Assembly: GCA_050740975.1 (NCBI GenBank)
Contig: JBOIEE010000333.1
Span: 1-15,130, forward strand
Source of the DNA: JBOHHR01 sp050740975
GTDB lineage: Bacteria; Pseudomonadota; Gammaproteobacteria; JBOHHR01
Reading direction: 5' to 3'
Length of the DNA stretch: 15,130 nt
Position numbers and translations under genes: made by a program. Shown here one piece after another: positions 14,701 to 15,130 of the stretch. Every line of letters starts with the position of its first letter. Within the stretch, counting starts at the first letter, position 1. Below the pieces are notes generated by a model. The model did not search any database. It saw only the letters and a list, made by a program, of their open reading frames with translations, and had not been told where the DNA came from.

Positions 14701-15030
14701 CTGACCAAGCAGTTGCACCGCCGGCCCTGGTGGCCGGGCGTGACTACTCGCGAACCTACCGCGAGTTCGTGGGGATGTTCCCGGACGTCGATGCGTGCGC
14801 CGCCTACCTAGAGCGGCTGCGCTGCCCCGTGGGTTAATCTGCTCGGCGTGCGGGGGGGGACTGCCGCCCCGTGGCGCCACACGCGAGGTCGGCTGTGGTG
14901 TGCCCTGCGTGCCGCCATCACGCCTCGTCGCCGCTGGGACGATTCTCGACAAGACGCGAACACCGCTGACGACTTGGTTTGAGGCCGCCTTTGGCACGTG
15001 ACGACGTAAGCGGTTAGCCAACCCCATCTG
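14701..15030 (+). pseudogene. IS1595-family transposase remnant (N-terminal part, frameshifted)
   Basis: Consecutive pieces of one transposase lie in different frames. RRPWWPGV ends near 14742; DYSRTYREFVGMFPDVDACA and AYLERLRCP run to a stop at 14835; GLICSACGG follows in the next frame; CPACRHHAS lies in yet another frame near 14910; then AGTILDKTRTPLTTW and FEAAF run to about 14990, and HVTT continues after a further shift. Together they match the zinc-ribbon N-terminus of ISXO2/IS1595 transposases (two CxxC pairs, then the AGT-x-TRTPLTTWF block). The catalytic DDE-type domain is absent, so the copy is dead and truncated at its 3' side. At least four frame changes show age. Confidence 0.75.
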
Positions 15031-15087
15031 TTTTTGAGATTGATTTGTTGCCAGACTGTCCTTTCGTCAAGTGAGAGGAGGACGGCG

Positions 15088-15130
15088 ATGTTGGCGAATC
15101 ACCGAGAGAATCTTTCGGAAGAGAGTCGCA
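15088..15130 (+). CDS. Start of an unidentified CDS (3' partial)
   Basis: ATG 15088 is preceded by AGGAGG at 15076-15081 with a 6-bp spacer, a strong ribosome binding site. Fourteen residues are visible (MLANHRENLSEESR). That is too little to name. The NRENLSEE-like stretch faintly recalls the C-terminal part of ISL3 transposases, so a transposase fragment is an alternative to a new gene start. Confidence 0.45.
   Translation, partial: MLANHRENLSEESR

Noticed and set aside
1..15130. CRISPR array, tRNA or rRNA genes
   Set aside because: No regularly spaced repeat-spacer pattern, and no tRNA-like cloverleaf or rRNA conserved segments were seen by eye on either strand.

Overview
This window comes from a moderately GC-rich bacterium, most likely a proteobacterium. 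That rests on ATGA/GTGA gene overlaps, NarL/LuxR-type regulators, a Tat-exported ABC binding protein and IS1595-family debris. The Sco protein, the cupredoxin-like protein and the exopolysaccharide-type cluster would fit a respiring chemolithotroph or methylotroph, but the lineage is inference and no species marker is visible.

Region 1 (1-7432, extending to 7860) is a plus-strand surface-polysaccharide cluster. It holds a 5'-truncated GT2 glycosyltransferase of the dolichyl-phosphate mannosyltransferase type, a GT4 glycosyltransferase, two tandem paralogous alkaline-phosphatase-superfamily hydrolases, a 71-codon remnant of an RND/HlyD-type membrane fusion protein, and a Wzx-like flippase. A short ORF that looks truncated or decayed is translationally coupled to the flippase.

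Region 2 (7861-8209) is non-coding. It has a TACCCC-type dyad, a tandem 11-bp duplication and a palindrome.

Region 3 (8210-10566) is regulatory. It holds a small LuxR-type regulator without a receiver domain, then a soluble PAS/HisKA_3 sensor kinase overlapping a NarL-family response regulator by 4 bp. A 317-bp intergenic stretch with hairpins and short direct repeats follows.

Region 4 (10884-14554) is a very tight five-gene unit: a Tat-exported NrtA/SsuA-type binding protein, a Sco1/SenC copper chaperone, a membrane-anchored cupredoxin-like protein whose expected first copper His is Gln, an SsuC/TauC-type permease and an SsuB/TauB-type ATPase. Two copper-linked proteins inside an apparently complete anion-type ABC importer operon, next to a NarL-type two-component system, is the most interesting feature of the window. 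The importer may work with copper-protein maturation, or import a substrate used by a copper enzyme.

Region 5 (14555-15130) holds dyad-rich DNA, a frameshifted and 3'-truncated IS1595-family transposase remnant, and the first codons of a further gene with a strong ribosome binding site.
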